Source of the DNA: a virus
Direction: 5' to 3' (one strand)
DNA length: 32,107 nt
Virus record (IMG/VR): IMGVR_UViG_3300010153_000047
Span: 1-32,107 of that record
Shown here: one piece after another, positions 6,186 to 15,163 of the stretch
How the letters are laid out: every line of letters starts with the position of its first letter
How positions within the stretch are numbered: the stretch's first letter is position 1
Notes under the pieces: model-generated
Told to the model about the DNA's origin: nothing
The model's database searches: none
Seen by the model: the letters and a program-made list of their open reading frames with translations, nothing else
Program-made: the position numbers and the translations under genes

Positions 6186-9100
6186 TATTTAAATAGCCTC
6201 TGTGTTCTAATAACCTTATCTTTTCCAACACTTTCCCCTACGTCTTCTTCATATTTTATAAATGGAAGTCCATTTTCATAAACAACAATCCCTCGGTTGT
6301 TGAATCCCGTTTCGTCTTTAAAGTAGGCAGTCGAGCCTTCTAAGTATTTCGCCCGTAGTTCTTCTACGGTAACTGTCGGAGTAGACACAGGTTGGGACCC
6401 TTCTGCTTGCCCCTCCATGGTCTGTGCGGGTCTAGCATCAATCGGAACCTCCTCTCCAACAACCTCTTCAATGACATCATTGTCAAACTTGTAGTTTTGA
6501 ACAGATAGGATGGTAGCAGTGCATTTTGCCCCGTCTAATGTTGTCGCTGTCGGGTCATAGGTTTCAATATCAGGATAGTTAGTTTTACTTTTCCGTTGAA
6601 GGTCTGAATTTCCAGATCCATCCCCAGAATAATATTGCATCCCATCTACGGTGGTTACGAATTTTCCCGGAGTTATTGAAGAGTGAACGGAAGTTACTGT
6701 GTGATATCCTCCGATTCCTAATTTGTGAGAAACAGATCCAGCATCTTGTGGTCGGCCGAAGTTCGTTCCCCCTCCGAGTCCATAGGGATTGAAGAAGAAT
6801 TCCATTCCCGGTAGGAAAATTGTGTTTCCAAACATTTCAATTTTTGCACTATAGACTGCTGCTAATTGCAATAATCCGTCAATACCATCTTGAAAAAACC
6901 TTGCTTCTCTAATGTATTGTTGGTCGACTTTGGACAAGCTTATTGACTTAACAATTCCTCTTTGTGCGCCAATGTGGACATGAAATCGTCCATCTTCTAT
7001 ATCTTTTTCATAATCACCAGTCCCAGTAAATGTAAGCGAAGATCCTAATGCACATAGGACAATGTAGTTGTAATAATCATTAACACTTGTTTTATTATTA
7101 TTTTGTCCACCACCGGCTAGTGGAAGTTTCTTCTGTTTTCTGAGATTTGTTACATTTAGAGATGAAGTCCCTTTTCCCATGGCTGCAATTGCTAATGGCA
7201 ATAAAGGATCGCCACCTGTATCAAATGCTGTGACTTGTCCAGTTTGGAACCTGAGTTTATTTTCTATTTTCCTATTGATGCAATTTTCAAGCAATGATGG
7301 TTTAATTAGGGAGTTCGACAAGGTCCTAATGAAGTTTAAGACAGGAAAAGTCCTTCTTGTGCTTTTTTGACTTGTAATATTGTCAACAAACCACCTAGAG
7401 AAGAAATCAACAGAGATTGGAATTTGAGCAATACCATAAACATTATCTCCAATTTTTTCATTGGTAAAAGAGTCAAACTCAAATGATCCTAAAATGATTT
7501 TATTATTGTTTAAACCATAGCGTGGGATGGAATTTTCACGAAAGACACAATCCAAAATTGTGTATAATAGATCTCCAAAGAAAAAGAATTGAACTGCCCT
7601 ATTTTCTGAATCGATAAAATTAAAATCATCTGAGTTTTCAGGAAGTTCCGTGGTCATAGCAATTTCCACATCGGTGGTTCCCTGTGTAGTCTCAGAAGTA
7701 CCAGTTGTTAATGAACATTTCTTAAAATATCCATCATTAAGAAATTGCTTCCTATGTTCATCGTCAATTAACACACTATAGATTACACCTCGAGATATTA
7801 ACCTGTCCATTATTGAAGTTAAAGATTTCTTTACAAGAACCTCTTCTTGTGACTGGAGTGAAATTTGTAGTTCCCTCAACTCTTCTTTTGTGCACTGCCT
7901 CGCAGCTATTTGATTTGCTAATAATTTTGCATTCTCTTCTCTTTTTGCAATTAACTCTGGTGATGCCAATGCATCGAGTTTTGGATGCTTCATTAAAGTT
8001 TCCAAATAAGCTCTATAAGAAATTGAAACCTGAACTGTTCCATCTACATTGAAACTCAAGTCATGGTCGACCATACAAAGAAAGAATGACTTATTAGACA
8101 TTTCGATTGCATTACTTAATTCTTCTGAAGCATTTGGTGGAATATTATAGCCCACCTCTGCTCTGATTCGGTAAAACAATGGATGGGACTGTCTATTGTG
8201 TTGAATTTCTACTCCAAAAATTGAATTTGTTCCCTCATTTGGAGTTGGTTGAATTATTAAGTCAACAAACCTATAAACATCACCACTTGCAGATTTCCTA
8301 TATCGAATGAGGTCGTCAAAAGATTGAAAGAATAATTTCAATGTAGCTTTAATATCATTTCTTGCTTCGGCTGGGTTTGTCCCATTAAATTCCCACGAGA
8401 ATTCTTTTAATCCACAACCAGTACCTTTATCAAATCTTTCTGTTAAAAAAGTTGTTGCTGGAGATTTGTAATCTGGTCCTACAACTTCCTGCCGATCAGC
8501 ATTGTAGTTGGGATCAAATTGAAACTCAACCTCTTTAGCTCCCCCTTTTGGATCCTCGTCAACTCGGAACAACTTTATCTTTGGAACCAAAGTGGAGACC
8601 TCTCGCCCTTTTAGTTCAAAAAATTTCTGTTCTGCTTCGGAAGAGATTAATTTAGAAATCAAAGTTTCTTGACTATCGGCAGTTTCCTCAGACCCCTGTC
8701 CGCAATGAGCAGAGAAGAATCTTCCGTCATAAGGTGGCTTTACTTTACCTTGAGATGGAGCATATGTTTGTTGAATTCTTTTTTCATAAAGAAGCCTCAA
8801 CGTAGGTAAGTTTATCATCAAAGCACACTGTTTAAAGAATTTTTGCCTATTTGCTAAATCCTCTTCCGATAATTTGGATTCAACTTTGTCTTCAAACTCA
8901 CCAGCTTTCCAAGCCTTTAATGCCTCAGCCGCAGCTGTCTTTTTCTCTTCGGCCGTTAGGTCTCCGTCTTCCGTCAATTCTTCATATTGTTTAAATAATT
9001 GAACCCTTCTTACGATTTCTTTATCTGCTAGGATAACTTTGTAAATTGCATTGAGGAAATTGTTGGTGAAACTAGCTGTAAACTGCTGTCCAATAGTCAT

Positions 9101-10453
9101 TGACAGGTTTGAGTCATCTTCCAAGTCTATCAGAATTCTATCTAAAAAGTTGTAATAACCCTCCTTGACTATGAAATCTAAGACTTCACCAGATCGCTCA
9201 GGAATTTTTCCGTAACCAGCTTCTCCTGCTAAACCTTCAACGACTCCATCATTCCACTCAACTAACAGTTCAGTCAGAAAACGACTCCATGACCCAGCGC
9301 CGTAGTTGTAGGCAAATTGATAAGATGGGATTAGATTTCCCTCAAATCCTGTGAAATTTCTTAAGACTTGTTTTACATCTTCTTCGTCCGCGTTATGATA
9401 TGCGTCATCCGGCCAAGTGACTCCGGATTTAAAAACTCTGCCGAGATTACTTGCTTCATCATTGACTACACCAGCAAGGGATTGCAAAACTCCCTTTTGC
9501 TCCTCTTTCTTATAAATGTTTTTCCCGCGATTTGCTCCCTTGTTATCAATAAAAACCCTAGAGTCTCCATAGATTTGTTCAACAGTGGGCATTAGAAATA
9601 TGTTACCATCCAATCGAAAATTTATTTTGTCCAAATTTTGAACTTTTTTCTCGAGGAGAGTTGCCAACTGTGCATTAAATTCCGAATATGTAAAGCCATT
9701 TTGGATAATTGTTGCAACAAGTTTGTTTTCTGACTCTTTTCTCCAGTCTCCGTTCTCAATCTTCTTAATGGCGGCGTCAAAAATTGCTTTCTTTTCTGAC
9801 TTGCTATAGTTGACTATGCTTTTCTTGTGGACCCATTCAATTTTAGCGTTGGGAGATTCGATACCTCCAACTGGAAATTCCGGCCCTCCGAATATAACCC
9901 CTTTACCCCTGATTGTCTCTAATGCTGCCTGAACTATGTAAGAACTCTCGTCCGCGAATTTATCTAAAATACCTATGATTTTATCGTCAAAATCAACATT
10001 AGGATCAGTTGGTAAGAAGCCTAGATATTCATCATTCAAATACCCCTTAGCTGAGTTGACCAGATTGTTTGCCAATATAAGTTTTGGGTCGTCAATCGCT
10101 CCGGTCGAATAATCACGAAGATAAAACACCATAGATTGATAATATCTTTTGTTCATAAAGGGGATTTTTCCACCATTTTTAAAATCATCATCACTCAACA
10201 AGTTCATAACTTTATCTGCTTGCTCAGTTGTATTGGCGCCAAATCCATATCCAATCCCAGCGCCAACAGAACCCATGGCTATAACGATTGGGATGGTTGC
10301 TGTTCCTCCGGAAAAAATAGTTCCTAGCGTTACGATTAGACCCCCACCAACAGTCGAAGCGACCTTCCAAGCTAAGGCGTCGTCATCAGTTGGTGCGAAC
10401 TCCTGTAGGAGTTCGGCCATTTGTCGAATTACTTCCGGTTCTTGCGCTGTCAC
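6185..10453 (-). CDS. Large baseplate hub-like structural protein
   Basis: 1422 residues. It starts with GTG at 10453, overlapping the LysM gene stop (GTGA), with GGAGGT 6 bp upstream. Residues about 28-75 are a Gly-rich hydrophobic glycine-zipper-like segment that could insert in a membrane. A charged coiled coil covers about 830-885. Residues about 1210-1275 read 'F-L-P-G-M-E-F-F-F-N-P...G-I-G-G-Y-H-T-V-T-S-V-x-S-x-I-x-P-G-x-F-x-T-x-V-D-G-M', the form of the C-terminal part of hub proteins of contractile tails (gpD/XkdQ/gp27 type: 'PG-M...G-Y-Y-V-x-S-V-x-H'). The order tape measure, tube cap, LysM, hub matches contractile-tail operons of Mu/PBSX type, which supports a hub role. It is far longer than gp27 (391) and probably fuses hub with other baseplate functions. 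No lysozyme domain is evident. Confidence 0.65.
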   Translation of the reverse strand: MTAQEPEVIRQMAELLQEFAPTDDDALAWKVASTVGGGLIVTLGTIFSGGTATIPIVIAMGSVGAGIGYGFGANTTEQADKVMNLLSDDDFKNGGKIPFMNKRYYQSMVFYLRDYSTGAIDDPKLILANNLVNSAKGYLNDEYLGFLPTDPNVDFDDKIIGILDKFADESSYIVQAALETIRGKGVIFGGPEFPVGGIESPNAKIEWVHKKSIVNYSKSEKKAIFDAAIKKIENGDWRKESENKLVATIIQNGFTYSEFNAQLATLLEKKVQNLDKINFRLDGNIFLMPTVEQIYGDSRVFIDNKGANRGKNIYKKEEQKGVLQSLAGVVNDEASNLGRVFKSGVTWPDDAYHNADEEDVKQVLRNFTGFEGNLIPSYQFAYNYGAGSWSRFLTELLVEWNDGVVEGLAGEAGYGKIPERSGEVLDFIVKEGYYNFLDRILIDLEDDSNLSMTIGQQFTASFTNNFLNAIYKVILADKEIVRRVQLFKQYEELTEDGDLTAEEKKTAAAEALKAWKAGEFEDKVESKLSEEDLANRQKFFKQCALMINLPTLRLLYEKRIQQTYAPSQGKVKPPYDGRFFSAHCGQGSEETADSQETLISKLISSEAEQKFFELKGREVSTLVPKIKLFRVDEDPKGGAKEVEFQFDPNYNADRQEVVGPDYKSPATTFLTERFDKGTGCGLKEFSWEFNGTNPAEARNDIKATLKLFFQSFDDLIRYRKSASGDVYRFVDLIIQPTPNEGTNSIFGVEIQHNRQSHPLFYRIRAEVGYNIPPNASEELSNAIEMSNKSFFLCMVDHDLSFNVDGTVQVSISYRAYLETLMKHPKLDALASPELIAKREENAKLLANQIAARQCTKEELRELQISLQSQEEVLVKKSLTSIMDRLISRGVIYSVLIDDEHRKQFLNDGYFKKCSLTTGTSETTQGTTDVEIAMTTELPENSDDFNFIDSENRAVQFFFFGDLLYTILDCVFRENSIPRYGLNNNKIILGSFEFDSFTNEKIGDNVYGIAQIPISVDFFSRWFVDNITSQKSTRRTFPVLNFIRTLSNSLIKPSLLENCINRKIENKLRFQTGQVTAFDTGGDPLLPLAIAAMGKGTSSLNVTNLRKQKKLPLAGGGQNNNKTSVNDYYNYIVLCALGSSLTFTGTGDYEKDIEDGRFHVHIGAQRGIVKSISLSKVDQQYIREARFFQDGIDGLLQLAAVYSAKIEMFGNTIFLPGMEFFFNPYGLGGGTNFGRPQDAGSVSHKLGIGGYHTVTSVHSSITPGKFVTTVDGMQYYSGDGSGNSDLQRKSKTNYPDIETYDPTATTLDGAKCTATILSVQNYKFDNDVIEEVVGEEVPIDARPAQTMEGQAEGSQPVSTPTVTVEELRAKYLEGSTAYFKDETGFNNRGIVVYENGLPFIKYEEDVGESVGKDKVIRTQRLFK

Positions 10454-10782
10454 CCCAGCACCTCCAATGCTACTGCAATGTTGAGTGGAATTTTAACTAT
10501 ATCTCCAGGATCAAACATCGACTCTGTTGGCTTGTTGTTTAACCTTGCAATGATCCACCACAATTTTCCATCCCCAAATTCATTAGCAGCAATTCTCCAA
10601 AGTCTATCTCCATTTTTCCAAATGTAGTCTTTTGTTTGAATTCTAGCTAATTGCTCCTCTGTTGGGTTCTTAAGGGCTGGGGTGGTGTATTGCTTAACTT
10701 CTTTAAGTCCTCGGTCTTCAAGGACTTTTTTCCATTGTTCATTTTTGTTTATTGCTTTTTTTCTTGAGTTATATCTAGACAT
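10450..10782 (-). CDS. 53: LysM-containing baseplate wedge protein (gp53-like)
   Basis: 110 residues. The C-terminal half is a LysM-like fold: 'W-K-N-G-D-R-L-W-R-I-A-x-x-x-F-G-D-G-K-L-W-W-I-I-A-x-x-N-x-K-P' followed by 'F-x-P-G-D-I-V-K-I-P'. This is the signature of T4 gp53-type and XkdP-type baseplate proteins, where LysM is a structural module and not a wall-lysing enzyme. The N-terminal 40 residues are basic. The ATG at 10782 has AAGGAT upstream and lies 5 bp after the tube-cap gene stop. Its stop overlaps the GTG of the hub-like gene. Confidence 0.8.
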   Translation of the reverse strand: MSRYNSRKKAINKNEQWKKVLEDRGLKEVKQYTTPALKNPTEEQLARIQTKDYIWKNGDRLWRIAANEFGDGKLWWIIARLNNKPTESMFDPGDIVKIPLNIAVALEVLG

Positions 10783-10787
10783 GATTA

Positions 10788-11366
10788 TTATCCTTTATAG
10801 GGAAAGTTTACAGGGGATGAGGTGGAGCCACTATTGAAGTTCAACAATTGCCTATGTTGTGGTGAAAAGTCCAAAGTTGCATTGAAAACTTTTGGGTAAA
10901 ACATCCCTGGTGCACCGGTGAACATCCCCATATCTATAGCAGGGTTTGCAGACCAGTTATTGATCCATCCCAATAGAGGCGAGTTGACCTCTTGAATAAG
11001 GTTGCCAAACTGTAGGGTTACCAGTGGAGCTTTAGCGAGTGATAAGGCGCTTCGATTTCCGTCATCAGAGCCTGCATAGGAGGGGTAAAGCATTCTTGTT
11101 AAAATGTTTATTTTTTTTAAATTCTCCTCGGCTTCAGATTGATTGCTAGCAATGATATCAAAGCCCAAGCTAATCGTTCTTTTGGTTCCTTGAAATGTGC
11201 CGATTGGATCTTGCCTACCATAGACCAGCTCCTCATTCCACGTTGATGTAAAACTATTATTGAAGGCTGTAAGAAATGCTGGGAAACTAACAGATAGGTC
11301 TCCTTGAGCAGATTTTATTATTAATTCTGCCTTCTTATTGCTTACATATTCTTTTTCTAAACTCAT
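10788..11366 (-). CDS. 48: Baseplate tail-tube cap/initiator protein (gp48-like)
   Basis: 192 residues. Features: 'F-P-A-F-L-T-A-F-x-x-x-F' (about 29-40), 'V-Y-G-R-x-D-P-I-G-T-F' (about 48-58), 'R-T-I-S-L-G-F-D-I' (about 63-71) and 'A-P-L-V-T-L-Q-F-G-N-L-I' (about 112-123). This pattern is shared with marine T4-like baseplate/tube-cap proteins that nucleate the tail tube on the hub; I rank gp48 above gp54, but cannot separate them firmly. The start lies 2 bp after the tape measure stop, with GGAG upstream, in the same transcript. Confidence 0.65.
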   Translation of the reverse strand: MSLEKEYVSNKKAELIIKSAQGDLSVSFPAFLTAFNNSFTSTWNEELVYGRQDPIGTFQGTKRTISLGFDIIASNQSEAEENLKKINILTRMLYPSYAGSDDGNRSALSLAKAPLVTLQFGNLIQEVNSPLLGWINNWSANPAIDMGMFTGAPGMFYPKVFNATLDFSPQHRQLLNFNSGSTSSPVNFPYKG

Positions 11367-11368
11367 TG

Positions 11369-13570
11369 TTAATCTCCATTGGTTACACTAGCGACGTAGG
11401 CCTTGAACTGTTGTCCGTCAACGTTTAGTGTCATTTCCATTCCTTGAAAGAAGTTTTGAACATTAGCAACAACAGAAGTTTGGTTAGCCACAACTCTTTC
11501 CCCAGTGATGCTGGTGGCTTTTCCTGCCGTAATTAGGGCTAGATTCTCAATTGTAGATCTAACTTCAAGAGTTGTTCCTAACTTATTTATCTCTTCTACT
11601 ATTTTCTTAATCATTGAGTGGGCCGCACTAAAGTCTGCATTTAAAACACTTTCAAGACTCTGCATGGCATTGACTTCGTTTGCTCCTATTTCAGGCGACT
11701 CTTCTCCACCACCGGTCAATAGCCCAAAACCTGCACCGGCTAAGCCTACTGCGGCACCAATAGCTAATACTGACGTGGCAACTCCAGCAAAGGCAGCTGC
11801 GAATGCGGCAACTCCTGGAGCTGCTGCTGCACCCGCTACACCAATTCCAGCAATGCTAGCCGGAATGGCCATTAATCCAGCAATAAGTCCACCGCCGACA
11901 GAAACAAGTGGAACTAAAACCCCAAGACCTGCTCCGACAGCCAATAGTGTTCCGAGCATCTCTTTCTCTTCAACCTCTAGTTCGCCCATGAACTCAATCA
12001 TGCTATCGGCTACTTCGGACAAGAAATTGAAAGCGGGCTCTAAAGCTACGATTATCTCAGCACCCAACAGTTTCATTTTGTCTCCAAGTTCAACAGTTTT
12101 TGCAACTGCGTCTTCAAACTTTTTCTGAGCATTAGTGGATGATTTTAATTTTCTTTCGTTTTCATCATATTCTTTTAGCGACATTCCAAAGATCTTATTA
12201 GCCTCTGCCATATCCGTGATACCAGCTGCATTAGCGATGGCTTTCTGAGTGAAACGATCCATGTCTTGAAATGCAACACCTTGAGATTGAACACTCTCGA
12301 CGAGCATCCTAACTCTTTCATCCTCAGTTGCCATCAACATTTCTGTTGTCGATAACTGAGTTCCCAACAATGCATTAAGTTTCCCAACACCCTCAGCAGA
12401 TCCTGCGAATGTGTCAAATTTGGCAGCAATGCCTAGTAAAACAGATGTTTCAACACTGGCAGCTTTCGCAGCGGCTTGGAGGCCCTTAAAGACGTTGATT
12501 GACTCTTTACCATAAACCATGAGAGATGACAGGGAGCTACTGAAATTTTTGATGATTTCGGCAGCGCCAACACCTATGTCAACACCAGCCATCGCCAAGT
12601 CTCTCTGCATATCTATGGATTGCTTAGCTGTTATTCCGAGAGCTTGGTTAAAGTTTTGGAATATCGTCGCAGCATCACTCGCTGAGACGCCAAGTTTTCC
12701 CATCATTGCCACCGTTTCGCCAATCTCGCCCTGAAGACCCTTATTTAGGTGAACGAAGTTGGATGTCATACTAACAAAAGTTCCTATTGCATCCGCAGCC
12801 TCGGACATGGATACGCCGAACAGGTTCGTATTACGACCAACACTGTAAAGAACATCATTGAATTTTCTACCTTGCCCTGTGGCTGCTGCCAATGAAGCCT
12901 GTGCAGAATCAAAAGATTCGAAAACTGCCATAGAGTTTTCTTTGATTGTATTGAAAACGTTTAATGCCAAATTTTGGAAATTAAAAATACTTCTGAAGTT
13001 TTCAACAAAAGCTTTTCTTGCTTGCTCACCCTCTTCACCACCTTTGGACATTGCCGCCCCGACTTTTACCAAACTTCCAACTAAAGAGTCTGAATATCTA
13101 GCAGATAATCCAATTCCATCTGCAATGTCGCTAATGGCTTTTTTCTGTTCTGCGCCATATTTCTCTTGACCTTGTCTTGCCTGCTCCATAGATCTTATGC
13201 GTTCGGCATTTAGTTTTAATTCTTGTTGAGTCATCCCTAATGTTGCTGCTGTAGAGGCTAGTGCGACTTGCTCACCCCTCTTGGCAGCCTCGATGAACTT
13301 TTCCATCGCTTCTATTTTTCGAGAATCACCAGAAGCTTGAGTCATCAACTCTTGCTCTAAAAGAATGGCTGATGCTCTACGGGATTCTTCGACATTTCCT
13401 AACAGATCAGCAGTCCTTTTTAAGACTTTGTTATATTCCGCTTGATCTCTGGATAATTGTTGCGTTTGTTGGTTGTTATTTTGGGTGCTATTATCTTGCA
13501 CCAACTGCTGAACAAGGTCGATTAACTCTTGTCTTGTCATTTGGTCTGGGTTTTGATCGTTTGGCGCCAT
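11369..13570 (-). CDS. 29: Tail tape measure protein (gp29-like)
   Basis: 733 residues. It has a polar Gln/Asn-rich, helical N-terminal third, a central tape-measure-like region (about 215-500) rich in Ala, Ser and Gly with 'A-A-x-x-I' helices, and a long Gly/Ala hydrophobic stretch at about 537-620, as in tape measure proteins whose hydrophobic part enters the host membrane. T4 gp29 is 590 residues and its sheath is about 90 nm long; a longer tape suggests a somewhat longer tail. The gene follows the chaperone-like pair and precedes the tube cap, the usual position. The ACTATTTA motif lies 22 bp before the start region. The ATG at 13570 uses GAGGGA. Confidence 0.85.
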   Translation of the reverse strand: MAPNDQNPDQMTRQELIDLVQQLVQDNSTQNNNQQTQQLSRDQAEYNKVLKRTADLLGNVEESRRASAILLEQELMTQASGDSRKIEAMEKFIEAAKRGEQVALASTAATLGMTQQELKLNAERIRSMEQARQGQEKYGAEQKKAISDIADGIGLSARYSDSLVGSLVKVGAAMSKGGEEGEQARKAFVENFRSIFNFQNLALNVFNTIKENSMAVFESFDSAQASLAAATGQGRKFNDVLYSVGRNTNLFGVSMSEAADAIGTFVSMTSNFVHLNKGLQGEIGETVAMMGKLGVSASDAATIFQNFNQALGITAKQSIDMQRDLAMAGVDIGVGAAEIIKNFSSSLSSLMVYGKESINVFKGLQAAAKAASVETSVLLGIAAKFDTFAGSAEGVGKLNALLGTQLSTTEMLMATEDERVRMLVESVQSQGVAFQDMDRFTQKAIANAAGITDMAEANKIFGMSLKEYDENERKLKSSTNAQKKFEDAVAKTVELGDKMKLLGAEIIVALEPAFNFLSEVADSMIEFMGELEVEEKEMLGTLLAVGAGLGVLVPLVSVGGGLIAGLMAIPASIAGIGVAGAAAAPGVAAFAAAFAGVATSVLAIGAAVGLAGAGFGLLTGGGEESPEIGANEVNAMQSLESVLNADFSAAHSMIKKIVEEINKLGTTLEVRSTIENLALITAGKATSITGERVVANQTSVVANVQNFFQGMEMTLNVDGQQFKAYVASVTNGD

Positions 13571-13592
13571 TCGTTGTCCCTCATTAATAACC

Positions 13593-13600
13593 TAAATAGT
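13593..13600 (-). promoter_or_regulatory. ACTATTTA motif upstream of tape measure
   Basis: Minus strand GA-ACTATTTA, 22 bp before the tape measure ATG. It is one of seven copies placed upstream of virion genes and is the candidate late-promoter element. Confidence 0.65.
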
Positions 13601-13624
13601 TCAATGCAGTAAAACCCAAAAAGG

Positions 13625-13873
13625 CTATCGTCCTTTTCGAGCTTTCTCTACTTGCTTGGCTTCATCTTCAAATTGTTTCTTGAGTCTCTCAATAAACCAA
13701 GACCTCAAACCAATTGGTAATGAGTGGATCTCTGTGAAAGACCATCCCCCAAAATGCTTTAGAATAAAAAATCCCTCATAGATTCCTTCCATAGCTTTAG
13801 GCGTTAGGCCAAAAAAAGTCGGTTCCGAATGGAACCTGAACCTCCTTTTCGAAAGAACAGTTTTTACAGACAA
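13625..13873 (-). CDS. Small tail-assembly-chaperone-like ORF overlapping gp26-like gene
   Basis: The open frame gives 82 residues from a TTG at 13873, which has AAGGA upstream. The conserved-looking part starts at Met28 (ATG 13792): 'M-E-G-I-Y-E-x-F-F-x-L-K-x-F-G-G-W-S-F-x-E-I...L-P-x-G-L-R-x-W-F', ending in a charged helix. ATG 13792 lies 4 bp past the upstream stop but lacks a good ribosome site. The frame overlaps the 3' end of the gp26-like gene by 77 bp, with a run of seven T (13811-13817) in the overlap. Three routes are possible: TTG initiation, reinitiation at ATG 13792, or a +1/-2 frameshift giving a fused protein. Position just before the tape measure is that of the G/GT tail assembly chaperones; T4 gp51 is another comparison. 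Confidence 0.65.
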   Translation of the reverse strand: MSVKTVLSKRRFRFHSEPTFFGLTPKAMEGIYEGFFILKHFGGWSFTEIHSLPIGLRSWFIERLKKQFEDEAKQVEKARKGR

Positions 13874-14630
13874 GGTTTTCCTTAACTGTTATTGAGGGAG
13901 TTGCATGCTTGAGACAGATTTTAAAATGAGTCACATCTGCAATTGGCATGTTATCAACAAATTGATTAATGATTTCATCGTCAGTGTGACCTTCAATGGA
14001 GACTATCATCTGCTTATATTGATCTGATAATGAAAGGTTACCATCTTCATTTAGAATGGCGTGAGCTATCTTACTCTCTTCAACACCATTCGCTAAGCGA
14101 AATTCAATGTTAAAGTTTGAAAATGGAAGTTTGGTTTGGAAAAGCCCATCTTCTGAGATTTTTACAATTTCTTGTTCCAAGTTCATTCCACCAGTTATTG
14201 TTGGTTGCAATAAGTTAAAAATTAGAGAATTGCTCACTCCGCATTCCGGACACTTGATTGTGGCCTCGTAATCGTTGCCATAAGCCGTTCCACGGGTTTT
14301 GATGAGGATTGCATTACGGTCAGCTATTAAAAGCGTTAAAGGGTCAATGTTGCCCTCACAAATGATGTTTTCAAGCAATCTTTCAATAGCCACACCTTTC
14401 TTTATTAAAGATTGATTAGAAAGGATGTCTTCATCTTTTGCTGTCATGTATCTAATCTCGACACTGTCTTTTCCATGTAGTGGATGATCTTTGTGATATC
14501 CAATGCCCTTTGATGGCAATTCTACAAATTCTGTCGGTGCAGTAAAACTTAAAGGATTAAACATTTGAGGAGGGGCTTCGCCCTGCTCGGTTTGATTGGA
14601 GGTTCCCAATCGATCTGAATTTCTACCCAT
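13797..14630 (-). CDS. 26: gp26-like baseplate hub/tail assembly protein with zinc ribbon
   Basis: 277 residues. It has the signature 'P-T-E-F-V-E-L-P-S-K-G-x-x-Y' (about 32-45) and 'V-E-I-R-Y-M-T-A-K-D-E-D-I-L' (57-70), then 'L-I-K-K-G-V-A-I-E-R-L-L' (75-86). This matches the T4-like gp26/baseplate hub family (PF12322 as remembered). Two Cys pairs, Cys127/Cys130 and Cys255/Cys258, probably form one zinc ribbon. T4 gp26 is smaller (208). The ATG at 14630 has GGAG upstream and is 10 bp after the second tail tube gene. Its 3' end overlaps the next small ORF in another frame, as in tail assembly chaperone pairs. Confidence 0.8.
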   Translation of the reverse strand: MGRNSDRLGTSNQTEQGEAPPQMFNPLSFTAPTEFVELPSKGIGYHKDHPLHGKDSVEIRYMTAKDEDILSNQSLIKKGVAIERLLENIICEGNIDPLTLLIADRNAILIKTRGTAYGNDYEATIKCPECGVSNSLIFNLLQPTITGGMNLEQEIVKISEDGLFQTKLPFSNFNIEFRLANGVEESKIAHAILNEDGNLSLSDQYKQMIVSIEGHTDDEIINQFVDNMPIADVTHFKICLKHATPSITVKENLVCKNCSFEKEVQVPFGTDFFWPNA

Positions 14631-14640
14631 TATTTCTCCA

Positions 14641-15153
14641 TTATTCTAAGGTTGCGTAATCATAAGTAACTGTTATTACAATTGAGACTATTTCATCCAT
14701 TGCGTAATCTAGAGTGCCAAATCGAACTTCGGAAAAGAATGCTCCATTAAGCCTCCAAGTCTCCAAAGCGTCTCCGTTGCCATCTAGTTGTTCAATTCTT
14801 ATGTTTCCAATTTGACCCAAAGCATCAGTTTTTGCCAATCCCGTATCTTTTCCAAGACTGTTCGGGTCATAGCCAAACTGGCTAAGTTGATCCATTAGGC
14901 TCTTGACGGCTTTTCCCACATCAACAATTTCAATTGTCACTGGATTCCAGGATGCTATTCCCGGAACGTTGATTTCATGATTGATTAATCTGTATTTGTT
15001 TGAACTGATAGTGTAGGATGGTTTGTCGACCTTCTTAGCGTGCCACCAATAAGGTGACCGACCAGTGTCGCCAATTTCCATCCCGTCTGTTGATCCCAAT
15101 CGGAATCTATAAGATCTTCTTGGTTCAAGACTGTTTTGCGTCCAGAACGACAT
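14641..15153 (-). CDS. 19: Tail tube protein gp19 paralogue 2
   Basis: 170 residues, about the size of T4 gp19 (163). It shares with its neighbour 'M-S-F-W-T-x-N...E-P-x-R', 'V-D-x-P-S-Y', 'W-x-x-V' and the C-terminal 'G-N/D-A-x-E-T/S-W...F-x-S/x-V-x-F-x-x-L-D-Y-x-x-D-E'. This is the tube fold built from hexameric rings. It is more diverged than paralogue 1 and may form special rings at the end of the tube, as gp3, gp48 and gp54 do in T4, or share the tube. Strong AAGGAGG site; 11 bp after paralogue 1. Confidence 0.85.
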   Translation of the reverse strand: MSFWTQNSLEPRRSYRFRLGSTDGMEIGDTGRSPYWWHAKKVDKPSYTISSNKYRLINHEINVPGIASWNPVTIEIVDVGKAVKSLMDQLSQFGYDPNSLGKDTGLAKTDALGQIGNIRIEQLDGNGDALETWRLNGAFFSEVRFGTLDYAMDEIVSIVITVTYDYATLE

Positions 15154-15163
15154 TCAGACCTCC

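Noticed and set aside
6190-6197. Further CTATTTA copy before the 390-residue gene
   Set aside because: It is GCTATTTA rather than ACTATTTA, lies only 4 bp before the ATG and encodes the last codons of the hub-like gene; too close to act like the other copies.
11505-12128. Long plus-strand open frame opposite the tape measure
   Set aside because: It is the antisense shadow of the Gly/Ala-rich tape measure region; low-complexity Pro/Ala/Ser protein with no ribosome site, and all other genes are on the minus strand.
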